Part shown: piece by piece, positions 34,415-43,859 of the stretch | Layout of the letters: each line of letters begins with the position of its first letter | Numbering within the stretch: position 1 is the stretch's first letter | Source of the DNA: Pseudomonas sp. PDM04 | Lineage (GTDB): Bacteria > Pseudomonadota > Gammaproteobacteria > Pseudomonadales > Pseudomonadaceae | Reading direction: 5' to 3' | Length of the DNA stretch: 64,000 nucleotides | Assembly: GCF_014851765.1 (NCBI RefSeq) | Contig: NZ_JACVAI010000002.1 | Location: 558,001 to 622,000 of the forward strand | Position numbers and translations under genes: made by a program | The notes under the pieces: model-generated | Told to the model about the DNA's origin: nothing | Databases searched by the model: none | Seen by the model: only the letters and a program-made list of their open reading frames with translations

Positions 34415-34428
34415 TTACAAACTTGTCA
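34415..34428. promoter_or_regulatory. candidate CopR/CusR-type box, site 1
   Basis: TTACAAACTTGTCA, one base from the TGACAANNTTGTCA dyad recognised by CusR-type regulators. It lies about 100 bases upstream of the secreted alpha/beta hydrolase gene. A matching box is at 35311. Confidence 0.6.
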
Positions 34429-34529
34429 TCGAGTTGTCAGCATCGCCAACAGCCGCGTTTTCTACAGTGGCGGCGTCGCTCACCCACATCGGGTGACACC
34501 TCCCACTGATGATGACAAGGGTCGATACC

Positions 34530-35300
34530 ATGAAACCATTGAGAAAATTTTGCCTGATCGCCGCCAGCCTGATGCTGCTGGGCACCGGCTCCGCCATGGC
34601 GGCCGACATTGCTCCGGTCAAGGCCAACAACGTCGTGCTGGTGCACGGTTCCTGGGCCGATGGCTCGAGCTGGGCGGACGTCATTTCTCGATTGCAGGCC
34701 GCCGGCCTGCATGTCACCGCCGTGCAGAACCCGCTGACATCGGTCGCCGCTGACGTCGCCGCCACCCAACGCATCCTCGATCAACAGGATGGCCCGACCG
34801 TGCTGGTCGGCCACTCCTACGCCGGCACTGTGGTCAGTGAAGCCGGGGTCGATCCGAAGGTCAGCTCCCTGGTGTACGTCGCGGCTCGCGCCCCCGACGC
34901 CGGTGAGGACTTCGTGGCGCTTTCGGCCCGCTACCCGACCATGCCCGTGCGCGCCGGCACCGAAGAACACGACGGTTTCGTCAGCCTCAAGCAGGATGCC
35001 TTCCTCAAGTACTTCGCCGGCGATGTGCCCCCCGCCAAGGCCCTGCAGCTGTTCGCCGTGCAACAACCGATCGCCAAGACCCTGTTCACCGACCGCACCA
35101 CCGTGGCCGCCTGGCACAGCAAGCCGTCGTGGTACGCGGTGTCCAGCCTCGACCAGACCATCAACCCGGACCTCGAACGCTTCCTCGCCAAACGCATGAA
35201 CGCCAGCACCATCGAGCTGCCCTCGAGCCACCTGTCGCTGGTGTCTCATGCCAAGGAAATCGCCGACCTGATCCTTGAGGCCTCGGGCCGCCAGCCCTGA
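34530..35300 (+). CDS. secreted alpha/beta hydrolase
   Basis: A 256-residue alpha/beta hydrolase with a Sec signal peptide (cleavage near AMAADI). VVLVHGSWADGSSW holds the oxyanion region, VGHSYAG the nucleophile serine and LPSSHLSLVSHAKE the catalytic histidine. ATG 34530 is chosen because the signal peptide starts there. It is of the EstC-like salicylate-esterase/hydroxynitrile-lyase-related group; the substrate is unknown. A CusR-like box upstream suggests control by the two-component system at 35720. Confidence 0.88.
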   Translation: MKPLRKFCLIAASLMLLGTGSAMAADIAPVKANNVVLVHGSWADGSSWADVISRLQAAGLHVTAVQNPLTSVAADVAATQRILDQQDGPTVLVGHSYAGTVVSEAGVDPKVSSLVYVAARAPDAGEDFVALSARYPTMPVRAGTEEHDGFVSLKQDAFLKYFAGDVPPAKALQLFAVQQPIAKTLFTDRTTVAAWHSKPSWYAVSSLDQTINPDLERFLAKRMNASTIELPSSHLSLVSHAKEIADLILEASGRQP

Positions 35301-35310
35301 TCGCGGTTCA

Positions 35311-35324
35311 TTACAACATTGTCA
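35311..35324. promoter_or_regulatory. candidate CopR/CusR-type box, site 2
   Basis: TTACAACATTGTCA, sharing the flanking CATTACAA...TTGTCAT pattern with the box at 34415. It lies about 100 bases upstream of the DUF2790 gene that begins the two-component operon. Confidence 0.62.
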
Positions 35325-35422
35325 TTGTTCTGTTGGTCGGCTGTCCGGATCGCCTGGTTAACCTGGATTCACTGTCAGGTCACCCACCGGCAGCCACCAC
35401 CACCTGTAGAGAGAGACTCACC

Positions 35423-35680
35423 ATGAAAATGTCCTTCTTCGGTTTCGCCGCCCTCCTCGCCGCCGGCTCGGCGTTTGCCGACACGGCGCCTACCGCACCG
35501 TTGATCCACGACAAGACCGGCTTCTTCGTGCACCTGGATGTCGCCAAGGTCCTGTCCAGCACTGACATTTCGCAGCAATGCGGGGTCATCCCGGCGAAAC
35601 TCGACTACCTCGACTCCCTGGGTCGCGAACACGTGCTGGATTACCAGGTCGACGGCTCGGGCTGCACCAATGATCATTGA
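35423..35680 (+). CDS. DUF2790 domain exported protein
   Basis: An 85-residue periplasmic protein with a signal peptide ending near SAFADT, then the DUF2790 domain with HLDVAKVLSS, CGVIPAKLDYLDSLG and HVLDYQVDGSGC; two cysteines could form a disulfide. The family is largely Pseudomonas-specific and often found near copper or metal two-component genes. It lies 39 bases upstream of the response regulator, so the three genes are probably one transcript. Confidence 0.88.
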   Translation: MKMSFFGFAALLAAGSAFADTAPTAPLIHDKTGFFVHLDVAKVLSSTDISQQCGVIPAKLDYLDSLGREHVLDYQVDGSGCTNDH

Positions 35681-35719
35681 TCCGGCTAAACTGGCACCCC
35701 TGGTCTGAGGCGCATTGGC

Positions 35720-36391
35720 ATGAACATCCTCGTAGTGGAAGACGAACCCAAGGCAGGCAATTACCTGCTCAACGGCCTGCAGGAACTGGGCTACTGCGTG
35801 AGCCTGGCCCGGGATGGCGCCGATGGTTTGCACCAGGCCCTGGAGCATGAGTTCGACGTTATCGTGCTGGACGTGATGATGCCGAAGATGGATGGCTGGG
35901 AAGTGCTGCGGCGCCTGCGCAAGGAAGCCGATACGCCGGTGCTGTTCCTCACCGCCCGGGATGACATCGCCGACCGGATCAAGGGCCTGGAACTGGGCGC
36001 CGACGACTACCTGATCAAGCCCTTCTCCTTCGCCGAACTGGTGGCGCGCCTGCGCACCCTGACCCGCCGTGGCCCGACCCGTGAGGAAGAACAGCTGCAG
36101 GTGGACGACCTGCAGATTGACGTGCTCAAGCGACGCATCACCCGCGCCGGGGTGCGCATCACCCTGACCAACAAGGAGTTTGCCCTGCTGCACCTGTTCG
36201 CCACGCATCAGGGCCAGGTGCTGTCGCGCTCGATGATTGCTTCACGGGTCTGGGACATGAATTTCGACAGTGACACCAACGTCGTCGATGTCGCCGTGCG
36301 CCGCTTGCGCCTCAAGATCGACGACCCGTTCCAGCTCAAGCTGATCCACAGCGTGCGCGGTATCGGCTACCGCTTCGATACCCAGCCATGA
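35720..36391 (+). CDS. OmpR-family heavy-metal response regulator (CopR/CusR-like)
   Basis: A 223-residue regulator: receiver domain 1-115 with phospho-acceptor Asp51 in [13 protein letters not shown] and Lys101 in LIKPF, and a C-terminal winged helix ending [24 protein letters not shown]. The closest named types are CopR, CusR and IrlR of metal-sensing systems. The stop overlaps the kinase start (ATGA at 36388). Two CusR-like boxes upstream of nearby genes are its likely targets. Confidence 0.94.
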   Translation: MNILVVEDEPKAGNYLLNGLQELGYCVSLARDGADGLHQALEHEFDVIVLDVMMPKMDGWEVLRRLRKEADTPVLFLTARDDIADRIKGLELGADDYLIKPFSFAELVARLRTLTRRGPTREEEQLQVDDLQIDVLKRRITRAGVRITLTNKEFALLHLFATHQGQVLSRSMIASRVWDMNFDSDTNVVDVAVRRLRLKIDDPFQLKLIHSVRGIGYRFDTQP

Positions 36392-37791
36392 ACGGCCTGC
36401 GCCACTCCCTGACCCTGCGCCTGGCGCTGGTGTTCGCCTTGCTCGCGTTCGTCTCGCTGACCCTGCTGGGCGTGGCGCTGTACCGCGATCTGGAGCGCGA
36501 ACTGATCCGCCGCGACGACGCTGCCCTGGTCAACCGCATCGACCAATTGCGCACCTTCCTCAACGACAGCAACGCACTGGAGCTGATCCGGACCAAACCG
36601 GCGCTGTTCCAGAACATGCTGGGCAATCGCGAAGCCCTGCTGACGATCACGTCTGCGGATCAAAAGCCCTTGCTGGTGGTCAACCCCGGCAACCTGCCGC
36701 TGCCATCGCTGGCGCCCGTGGCGATGGACCGTCCGCTGAGCCTGGCGGACGTGCAGCATTACCCCGGTGTGGACGGCATCCCGTTCGCGGCCGTCGCCGC
36801 GACCATCGACTCGGGTGACATGGGCAGCCTGCAAGTGCTCACCGGGCGCCTGATGACCGAGCGCACCGCCGTGCTCGCCAGCTACCGGATCAATGTGTAC
36901 CTGTTTGCCAGTGTCGCGGCGGTGCTGCTGGCATTGTCCGGCTACCTGCTGGTGCATCGTGGCTTGCTGCCGGTGCGGCGCCTGGCACGACACGCCCATG
37001 GCATCGGTGTCGGCAACCTCGGCGAGCGCCTCGACAGCCATGGCGCCCCCCGGGAGCTGTTGCCGATGATCGACGCCTTCAACGCGATGCTCGATCGGTT
37101 GAGCAAGGGTTTCGTACAACTGGGCCAGGTCTCGACGGACATGGCGCACGAGCTGCGCACACCGATCAACAACCTGCTCGGCGAAACCCAGGTTGCCCTG
37201 CAGCAGCACCGCAGCATCGACGCCTATCAGCAGCTGTTGGCCTCCAATGTCGAAGAACTCGAGCGCCTGGCGCGCATGCTCGACAACATGCTGTTCCTGG
37301 CCCGCACCGACCCGTCCAGCGCCCTTAAACAACGCCAGGAGCTGGACGCCGCCGACGAAATGCAACGCATGGCCGACTACTTCGAAGGGCCGGCGGCCGA
37401 TGTCGGCATTCACATACGGGCCGGGGGGAGCGGCGTGATCTGGGCCGAACCGATGCTGCTGCGCCGGGCGCTGGCCAACCTGTGCGCCAACGCGATCAAA
37501 TACGGCGCGCCCCACTCCGAGCTGATCATCGACGCCACGCCGTGCGCCGAGGGCATTCGCCTGAGTGTGCACAATCACGGCCCGACCATCCCGGCCGAGC
37601 ACCTGCCCCGACTGTTCGAACGTTTCTACCGCGTCGACGAATCCCGCGAACGCTCGGCCAACTCCAATGGCCTGGGCCTGTCGATCGTGGCGACGATCAT
37701 GCAGTTGCACAACGGCACGTGCAGCGCCAGCAGCCAAGACGGCGTGACCCGTTTCGAGCTGGTTTTCCCGGCTCGGCGTCAAGGTGAATGA
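36388..37791 (+). CDS. heavy-metal sensor histidine kinase (CopS/CusS-like)
   Basis: A 467-residue inner-membrane kinase with two transmembrane segments (about 10-28 and 170-190) enclosing a periplasmic sensor, a HAMP domain, the H-box [18 protein letters not shown] with His254, the N-box [13 protein letters not shown] and the G-box [13 protein letters not shown]. It is the cognate kinase of the overlapping response regulator. Copper or another metal ion is the likely signal, inferred from family. Confidence 0.94.
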   Translation: MNGLRHSLTLRLALVFALLAFVSLTLLGVALYRDLERELIRRDDAALVNRIDQLRTFLNDSNALELIRTKPALFQNMLGNREALLTITSADQKPLLVVNPGNLPLPSLAPVAMDRPLSLADVQHYPGVDGIPFAAVAATIDSGDMGSLQVLTGRLMTERTAVLASYRINVYLFASVAAVLLALSGYLLVHRGLLPVRRLARHAHGIGVGNLGERLDSHGAPRELLPMIDAFNAMLDRLSKGFVQLGQVSTDMAHELRTPINNLLGETQVALQQHRSIDAYQQLLASNVEELERLARMLDNMLFLARTDPSSALKQRQELDAADEMQRMADYFEGPAADVGIHIRAGGSGVIWAEPMLLRRALANLCANAIKYGAPHSELIIDATPCAEGIRLSVHNHGPTIPAEHLPRLFERFYRVDESRERSANSNGLGLSIVATIMQLHNGTCSASSQDGVTRFELVFPARRQGE

Positions 37792-37798
37792 ACAGGCC

Positions 37799-37827
37799 GC
37801 TTGCGCGAGCAAACCCGCTCCCGCAGG
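37799..37827. repeat. degenerate REP element
   Basis: CTTGCGCGAGCAAACCCGCT followed by CCCGCAGG is a diverged single REP copy after the sensor kinase gene. Confidence 0.6.
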
Positions 37828-37969
37828 TTGCCTGAGTACCGCCATGCCACTGGCAAAAAACACCACTGTCCTTGAGCACTTGCGACATAGGCCAATGCCG
37901 CCACCGCGCCTAGACTCTTTCCCCCATGACAGTGCCCGCGCGCACCCGACTTGAATCAGGGAAACCCTC

Positions 37970-39154
37970 ATGAACCCTTCCGACATTTATGTGATCAGCG
38001 CCGTCCGTTCCGCCATTGCCAGCTTTGGCGGCTCGCTCAAGGATGTGCCGCCGACTCAACTGGCGACCGACATTTGCCGGGCAGCCATCGAGCGCTCGGG
38101 CCTGGCGCCTGAGCATTTCGGCCATGCGGTGTTAGGGCATGTGATCCCCACCGAAGCCCGCGACGCCTACATCTCCCGTACGGCGGCGATGAATGCCGGC
38201 CTGCCGAAAGAAACGCCGGCCTTCAACGTCAATCGCCTTTGCGGCTCCGGTTTGCAGGCGATTGTCAGCGCCGCGCAGAGCCTGATGCTGGGGGATGCGG
38301 GGGCGGCGCTGGCCGGCGGTGTCGAGTCCATGAGCCGTGGCGCCTACCTGTTGCCGCAAGCACGCTGGGGGGCGCGCATGGGCGACATGCAGGCCATCGA
38401 CTACATGCTCGGTGTATTGCAGGACCCGTTCGAGGGTTTTCACATGGGCATCACCGCGGAAAACGTTGCCGAGCGCTTCGGCATCACGCGCCAGGCCCAG
38501 GACGAACTGGCCTTGCTCAGCCAGCAGCGGGCAGCGCGGGCGATTGCCGAAGGGCGGTTCGCCAGCCAGATCGTGCCCATCGAAATCCCGTCGCGCAAAG
38601 GCACCGTGACCTTCGACACCGACGAACATGTGCGCGGCGAAGCCAATGCCGAGCAACTGGCGAAGATGAAGCCAGCCTTCAAGAAAGACGGCAGCGTCAC
38701 CGCCGGCAACGCCTCCGGGCTCAATGACGGCGCCGCCGCGCTGGTACTGGCCACCGGCGAAACGGTTCGCGCCCATGGCCTCAAGCCGATGGTGCGCCTG
38801 GTCGGCTACGCCCACGCCGGTGTCGAGCCGGAACTGATGGGGCTCGGCCCGATTCCCGCCACTCGCCTGGTGCTCAAGCGTGCCGGACTGACCGTGGCCG
38901 ATCTGGACGTCATAGAGTCCAACGAAGCCTTCGCCGCGCAAGCCTGCGCCGTGGCCCAGGCGCTGGGCTTCGACCCGGAAAAGGTCAACCCCAACGGTTC
39001 GGGCATCTCCCTGGGCCATCCGGTGGGCGCGACCGGTGCGATCATCGCGACCAAGGCCATTCACGAACTGCACCGCGTCCAGGGCCGTTACGCCCTGGCG
39101 ACCATGTGCATCGGCGGTGGCCAGGGCATCGCCGTGCTGTTCGAACGCGTCTGA
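37970..39154 (+). CDS. acetyl-CoA C-acetyltransferase (thiolase family)
   Basis: A 394-residue thiolase with all active-site residues: Cys91 in NRLCGSGLQAI, His350 in SLGHPVGATGA and Cys380 in MCIGGGQGIA. CAGGGAA precedes ATG 37970. It condenses or cleaves acetoacetyl-CoA or a 3-ketoacyl-CoA. There are no neighbouring fatty-acid or PHB genes, so its pathway is open. A GC-rich hairpin follows. Confidence 0.94.
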   Translation: MNPSDIYVISAVRSAIASFGGSLKDVPPTQLATDICRAAIERSGLAPEHFGHAVLGHVIPTEARDAYISRTAAMNAGLPKETPAFNVNRLCGSGLQAIVSAAQSLMLGDAGAALAGGVESMSRGAYLLPQARWGARMGDMQAIDYMLGVLQDPFEGFHMGITAENVAERFGITRQAQDELALLSQQRAARAIAEGRFASQIVPIEIPSRKGTVTFDTDEHVRGEANAEQLAKMKPAFKKDGSVTAGNASGLNDGAAALVLATGETVRAHGLKPMVRLVGYAHAGVEPELMGLGPIPATRLVLKRAGLTVADLDVIESNEAFAAQACAVAQALGFDPEKVNPNGSGISLGHPVGATGAIIATKAIHELHRVQGRYALATMCIGGGQGIAVLFERV

Positions 39155-39163
39155 ACCGCGCTT

Positions 39164-39189
39164 CGGCGGGGCTCGATCGGGCCCCGCCG
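39164..39189. terminator. hairpin after the thiolase gene
   Basis: CGGCGGGGC (39164-39172) pairs with GCCCCGCCG (39181-39189). No T-run follows, so terminator strength is uncertain. Confidence 0.55.
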
Positions 39190-39239
39190 GGCAAACTATC
39201 CTTCGCTGGCCGACCGAATGACCTAACCTCATAGGCTGA

Positions 39240-41654
39240 ATGACCCACAACCGAGTCGGCCAGGCTATGTGCAATGCATTGCGCTCAGTGGTTTTCCTCC
39301 TGTTCACCCTGCTCGTGCCGAGCGGCGCAACACTGTTGGCCGCCGACCTGACGGGTAACGCCCCTTCCCTGTCCGGCCTCTCGCCAGTGACCGTCTCCCA
39401 GAGTGACCTGCAAGGGCTGCAACAGCGCCTGGACCGGATCAAGCAACAGGTTTCCCAGGCCAACAACGTGACCCAGATGGTCACGTTGCAGGACCTGATC
39501 CAGTCATTCATCACCGATGTCGCGGCCATGCAGTCGGCGCTGCTGCCCGAGCAGAAACAATTGCAGGCCCAGCTCGATGTACTGGAGCCGGTCGCCCAGG
39601 ACGAGGTTGTCCTCGAGAAATCGGAAATCGCCACGCAACGGGCGGCCATTTCCGAGCAGAAAAGCAAAGTCGACGCCGCCCTGAAGACCCTGACCGGTCT
39701 CAGGGACAGCGCTGCCGGCCTGCTCATCCAGATTGCCGCGATTCGCCGCAGCCTGCTGGAATCGGAAATGTCCCTGCGTGCCTCCAGTGTGCTGAGCGCA
39801 AACTTCTGGACACCGTTGTTCAACCCGCCGGAAGACGACGTCCAGCGCGTACGCATCTTCTTCCAGCATGTGGCGGCGGCGTTGGCGGTGGCCTGGCTGC
39901 CCGGCGAACGCCTGCTCACGGTGGCGCTGGTGATACTGGCGTTCGTCCTGTGGACGGTGGGACGCCGGGTCGCGGACCGTGGCTTGACCTGGGTGTGCAT
40001 TCACCGAATGCCCGAAGGTCGTCTGCGCCGAAGCTCCCTGGCCTTCGCCTCCGTCGCGGCCACGCTGCTGACCACCGCCTGCGCGATGGCCCTGCTGTTT
40101 TATGCCTTGACCCGGCATATCCCGTTGTCGCCGTTGATGCAGAGCTATTCCGACGAGTTCGAAAAAGTGGTGTATGTGTGCGTGCTGATCACCGGCCTGA
40201 GCCGCGCCCTGCTGTCGACACAACACCCGTCCTGGCGCCTGCCGGCCATCGCCGACCCGGTCGCGCAGGCGATCAAGCCCTTCCCCAGACTGGTGGCCAG
40301 CGTCCTGCTGGGGCTGCTGACCCTGGTGCAAGTGGTCAATGTCACCGACATGAGCAGTCAGGCCGTGCTGTTCGCCCGTGGTTTCGTTTCTCTGATCGTG
40401 ACCTTGCTGATCGGCGCCCTGTTCCTGCGCGTCAGCAAGGCCCGCCGACTGGTGGCAGCCGCTGGCGACCATCCGTCGGCACATTCGGCAGTTGCCAGCC
40501 TGCTTTATGCCTTCGCCTGCCTGTGCGTGATTGCCTCGTTGTGTGCGCTGTTGATCGGCTACATCTCCGCCGCACGATTCATCACCTATCAACTGGTGTG
40601 GATGTTCATCATCCTGTCCGGTTTCTACTTGCTGGTGCAGTTGTTCAACGATGCCTGCGAACACCTGTTCTCCCCCAAGAGCGCCAGCGGCAAGGCGCTC
40701 AAGCAAGTACTGGGCATCGGCGACACACGCCTGGAGCAGGCGTCGGTGGTGCTGTCGGGCGTGGGCCGCGCCGCGTTGGTCCTGCTGGCGATCATCACCC
40801 TGTTCGTCGGCGGCGTGGGCACCACGCTCGGCCAGTTGGTCGACCAGACCGTGGCCATACTCGGCGGCGCCGGGTTGCGCAAACTGAACATCATCCCCGG
40901 TCATCTGCTCAACGCCCTGCTGGCGCTGTTGATCGGCATCTACCTGGTGCGCACGTTGCGACGCTGGCTGGACAACGAGTTCCTGCCCAAGACCCGGATG
41001 GACCCGGGCATGTGCGCCTCGCTCAGCACCCTGTTCGCCAACATCGGCTATGCGCTGGTGATCCTGCTGACCCTGTCGTCGCTGGGGGTGCAATGGACCA
41101 ACCTGGCCTGGATCGTCAGTGCGTTGTCGGTGGGCATTGGTTTCGGCCTGCAGGAAATCGTCAAGAATTTCGTATCCGGCTTGATACTGCTGACCGAGCG
41201 CCCGGTCAAGGTTGGGGACCTGATCAGCATCAGCGGCGTCGAAGGCGACATCCGCCGGATCAATGTGCGGGCCACCGAAATCCAGCTCAGTGACCGCTCG
41301 ATCGTCATCGTGCCCAACTCGCAGCTGATTTCGCAGAACCTGCGCAACGTGACCCTGGGCGGCAGTGCCCAGGGCGTGGCGTCACTCGAGCTGACCTTCC
41401 CCCTGGACATCGACCCCGAGCAGGTGAAGGACCTGCTCAACAACGTCTATGCCGAGAACGAAAGCATCCTCGAGAAACCGGCGCCGGTGGTTCGCTTCAG
41501 CAAGCTGACGCCCGATGGCATCACCCTGACCGTCACCGGCTACGTGGCCAGCCCGAGGATTGTCGGGGTCACCAAAAGCGACCTGCTGTTCGAAATCCTC
41601 AAGCGTCTGGGGGCGGCGGGCATCGAACTGGCGAAGCCCGCGTCGACGACGTGA
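39240..41654 (+). CDS. mechanosensitive channel MscS family protein with DUF3772 domain
   Basis: An 804-residue protein: signal peptide (FLLFTLLVPSGATLLAAD), a periplasmic coiled-coil-rich DUF3772 region (about 50-190), a set of about ten transmembrane helices, then the MscS core with WIVSALSVGIGFGLQEIVKNFVSG, ERPVKVGDLI and IVIVPNSQLI. It would release osmolytes on hypo-osmotic shock. ATG 39240 is used; ATG 39267 (MCNALRSV) is an alternative start directly before the signal peptide. It converges on the aldehyde dehydrogenase gene. Confidence 0.92.
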   Translation: MTHNRVGQAMCNALRSVVFLLFTLLVPSGATLLAADLTGNAPSLSGLSPVTVSQSDLQGLQQRLDRIKQQVSQANNVTQMVTLQDLIQSFITDVAAMQSALLPEQKQLQAQLDVLEPVAQDEVVLEKSEIATQRAAISEQKSKVDAALKTLTGLRDSAAGLLIQIAAIRRSLLESEMSLRASSVLSANFWTPLFNPPEDDVQRVRIFFQHVAAALAVAWLPGERLLTVALVILAFVLWTVGRRVADRGLTWVCIHRMPEGRLRRSSLAFASVAATLLTTACAMALLFYALTRHIPLSPLMQSYSDEFEKVVYVCVLITGLSRALLSTQHPSWRLPAIADPVAQAIKPFPRLVASVLLGLLTLVQVVNVTDMSSQAVLFARGFVSLIVTLLIGALFLRVSKARRLVAAAGDHPSAHSAVASLLYAFACLCVIASLCALLIGYISAARFITYQLVWMFIILSGFYLLVQLFNDACEHLFSPKSASGKALKQVLGIGDTRLEQASVVLSGVGRAALVLLAIITLFVGGVGTTLGQLVDQTVAILGGAGLRKLNIIPGHLLNALLALLIGIYLVRTLRRWLDNEFLPKTRMDPGMCASLSTLFANIGYALVILLTLSSLGVQWTNLAWIVSALSVGIGFGLQEIVKNFVSGLILLTERPVKVGDLISISGVEGDIRRINVRATEIQLSDRSIVIVPNSQLISQNLRNVTLGGSAQGVASLELTFPLDIDPEQVKDLLNNVYAENESILEKPAPVVRFSKLTPDGITLTVTGYVASPRIVGVTKSDLLFEILKRLGAAGIELAKPASTT

Positions 41655-41655
41655 A

Positions 41656-43146
41656 TCAGTGGGCGATGCACACCGACTTCAGCTCGGTGTACGCCTCGAT
41701 CACCGCACGGCCGAATTCACGACCCATGCCTGACTGCTTGACCCCACCGAACGGCATCGCCGGATCGAGCAGCACGTGGGCGTTGACCCACACGGTGCCG
41801 GCCTCGATGCGTGGCACCAGATTCATCGCCTTGCCCAGGTCGTTGGTCCACAGGCTGGCGGCCAGGCCGTAGCGGTTGTCGTTGGCCAGGGCGATCACCG
41901 CGTCTTCATCGTCGAACGGCATCACGCCCAGGACCGGACCGAACACCTCTTCGCGGGCGACCGTCATGCCGTGATCGATGTCGGCCAGGATTGTCGGCTG
42001 CACGAAGAAGCCCTCGCCTTCCAGCCGCTCCCCCCCCGAAACCACCCGAGCACCTTCCTGGCGGGCCAGTTCGATGTGCTTGAGCACCGCCTGTTGTTGC
42101 TTGCGCGACACCAGCGGGTTGATCGCTGCGTCAGCGTTCATGCCGGCGCCAATCGGCATGGCCGAGACGGCGGCGGCGAGGGCTTCGACGAAGCGATCGT
42201 GGATCGAACGGTGCACATAGAAGCGTGACGCTGCGGCGCAAACCTGGCCGTTGTTCAGCAGGCCGCCCAGAATCGCCCCCTGCACGGCTTTTTCGACGTC
42301 GGCATCGGCCAGTACGATCATCGGGTTCTTGCCGCCCAGCTCCAGGGAAAAGCGCGTCATGTTGGCCATGCACGCCACGCCGACACTTTTGCCCACGGCG
42401 GTGGAGCCGGTGAAAGACACCTTGCTCACCAACGGATGCGCCGTCAGCACGCCACCGACCGACGCACCGCCGCCGGTCACCACGTTGAACACGCCTGCCG
42501 GAATGCCCGCTTCCAGCGCCAGCTCAGCCAGGCGCATGGCGGTCAACGGGGTTTCCATCGCCGGCTTGATGATCACCGTGCAACCGGTGGCCAGGGCCGG
42601 CATCAGCTTCCACGCGGCGATCAGCAGCGGGAAATTCCATGGCACGATGCCGACCACGACGCCCACCGGCTCACGCTTGGTGAACGCGGTGAACTTCGCA
42701 CCCGGCGGCAGCGGGATCGACACATCAAAGGTCTGCCCTTCGATCTTGGTCGCCCAGCCGGACATGTAGCGCATGAACTCAACCGTGGCGTTCAAGTCCA
42801 GGGCGCGGGCCATGTTGATCGACTTGCCCTGGCTCAGGGTTTCCAACTGCGCCAGCTCTTCGGCGTGTTCTTCGACCAGGCGCGTGAAATTCAGCAGGAT
42901 GCGTTCGCGGTCCGCCGGGCGCAGGCCCGACCACACACCGGACTTGAAGGCCTTGTGCGACGACTGCACGGCCTGCTCGACCAGTTCCAGCGGCGCGTCC
43001 AGGGTGTCGCACAGGGTTTGCCCGGTCGCCGGATTGACCACGGCAATGCTCTGCCCTTCGGCGAATACCCATTGGCCATCGATGAAGCAGCCATGACGAC
43101 GGTCCAGAAACGCAGCAACCTGCGGCAGAATTTCAACGTTGCTCAT
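41656..43146 (-). CDS. aldehyde dehydrogenase (phenylacetaldehyde dehydrogenase-like)
   Basis: A 496-residue ALDH with VPWNFPLLIAAWKLMPALATG, LELGGKNPM, the nucleophile in NNGQVCAAASR, EEVFGPVLG and the PFGGVKQSGMGREFG tail. Overall it is closest to the FeaB/PadA phenylacetaldehyde and betaine-aldehyde group. AAAGGTG precedes ATG 43146. It lies 45 bases after a cytochrome c gene on the same strand, which suggests a periplasmic alcohol oxidation followed by cytoplasmic aldehyde oxidation, although no alcohol dehydrogenase is in the window. Confidence 0.9.
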   Translation of the reverse strand: MSNVEILPQVAAFLDRRHGCFIDGQWVFAEGQSIAVVNPATGQTLCDTLDAPLELVEQAVQSSHKAFKSGVWSGLRPADRERILLNFTRLVEEHAEELAQLETLSQGKSINMARALDLNATVEFMRYMSGWATKIEGQTFDVSIPLPPGAKFTAFTKREPVGVVVGIVPWNFPLLIAAWKLMPALATGCTVIIKPAMETPLTAMRLAELALEAGIPAGVFNVVTGGGASVGGVLTAHPLVSKVSFTGSTAVGKSVGVACMANMTRFSLELGGKNPMIVLADADVEKAVQGAILGGLLNNGQVCAAASRFYVHRSIHDRFVEALAAAVSAMPIGAGMNADAAINPLVSRKQQQAVLKHIELARQEGARVVSGGERLEGEGFFVQPTILADIDHGMTVAREEVFGPVLGVMPFDDEDAVIALANDNRYGLAASLWTNDLGKAMNLVPRIEAGTVWVNAHVLLDPAMPFGGVKQSGMGREFGRAVIEAYTELKSVCIAH

Positions 43147-43191
43147 ACATCACCTTTCGTTCAGATGAAGGGGTCAGCCTGAAACGGCTGA

Positions 43192-43581
43192 TCAGTGTTG
43201 TTCTTTGAGGAAACAGGTGACCGCCTCGCGATCGTCCTTCGAGGCCAGGCCCATGTAAGGCATGTAGGTCCCCGGCACGAAGGCCTGGGGTTGGGTGATC
43301 AGTTGCGCGATGTTCTCGGCCTGCCAGGTGACGTCCTTGGTGCGCATGGCCTGGGAATAGTTGAAACCTTCCAGCGAGCCGGACTTGCGTCCGACCACGC
43401 CGGCCAGGTTTGGCCCCATCATCCCCGTCACGCCTTTGCTCACCGAATGGCACACCCCGCACTCATTGGCGAAGACCTGGGCGCCACGGCCCTGTTCGGC
43501 GGTGCAGTCGGCAGCCAGCGCTGAATGCGCCAGGGTGAAGGAAAACAGACCGATAAGAGGCAGGCGCAGTGAGGTGAACAT
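43192..43581 (-). CDS. periplasmic c-type cytochrome
   Basis: A 129-residue single-haem class I cytochrome c with a signal peptide (ending SALAAD), the haem site CGVCH, GMMGPNLAGVVGRKSG and a candidate axial methionine in PYMGL. It could accept electrons from a periplasmic dehydrogenase. It is the first gene of a leftward unit with the ALDH and is divergent from a porin gene. Confidence 0.92.
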   Translation of the reverse strand: MFTSLRLPLIGLFSFTLAHSALAADCTAEQGRGAQVFANECGVCHSVSKGVTGMMGPNLAGVVGRKSGSLEGFNYSQAMRTKDVTWQAENIAQLITQPQAFVPGTYMPYMGLASKDDREAVTCFLKEQH

Positions 43582-43729
43582 AGGAAAACGACCTTGAAAA
43601 ATCCGCGCTCGTCAGGCGAGCGCCAACACGGAAGCGCCGATGCAGCGGTGCATCGGCAGGGTTGAGAGGGATTGTCGGCGGTCAGTGGCGCGCAGGTTTT
43701 GCCCTGCGTGCCAGTCGTATTGTCGAGGC

Positions 43730-43772
43730 TGCCAAACCGGGCATTTTGGCAAGCACAGCCAACTCTTTGGCA
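43730..43772. promoter_or_regulatory. TTTGGCA repeat array in divergent promoter region
   Basis: TGCCAAA (43730-43736), TTTGGCA (43745-43751) and TTTGGCA again (43766-43772). The two direct copies are 21 bases apart, two helical turns, and the first two form an inverted pair. They lie in the 278-base gap between the cytochrome c gene and the porin gene and look like the binding array of an unidentified regulator. Confidence 0.5.
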
Positions 43773-43859
43773 ACCACACAAAAGGCCGGAAAAGTTCCGC
43801 GACTTAGTATCGAAAAAGACCGCAACCCTGCGCTCAAGAACAAGAACGGATGCCCCACC

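Noticed and set aside
43741..43775. Sigma-54 promoter before the porin gene
   Set aside because: TTGGCAAGC and TTGGCAACC resemble a -24 element, but no TTGC -12 element occurs at the required distance.
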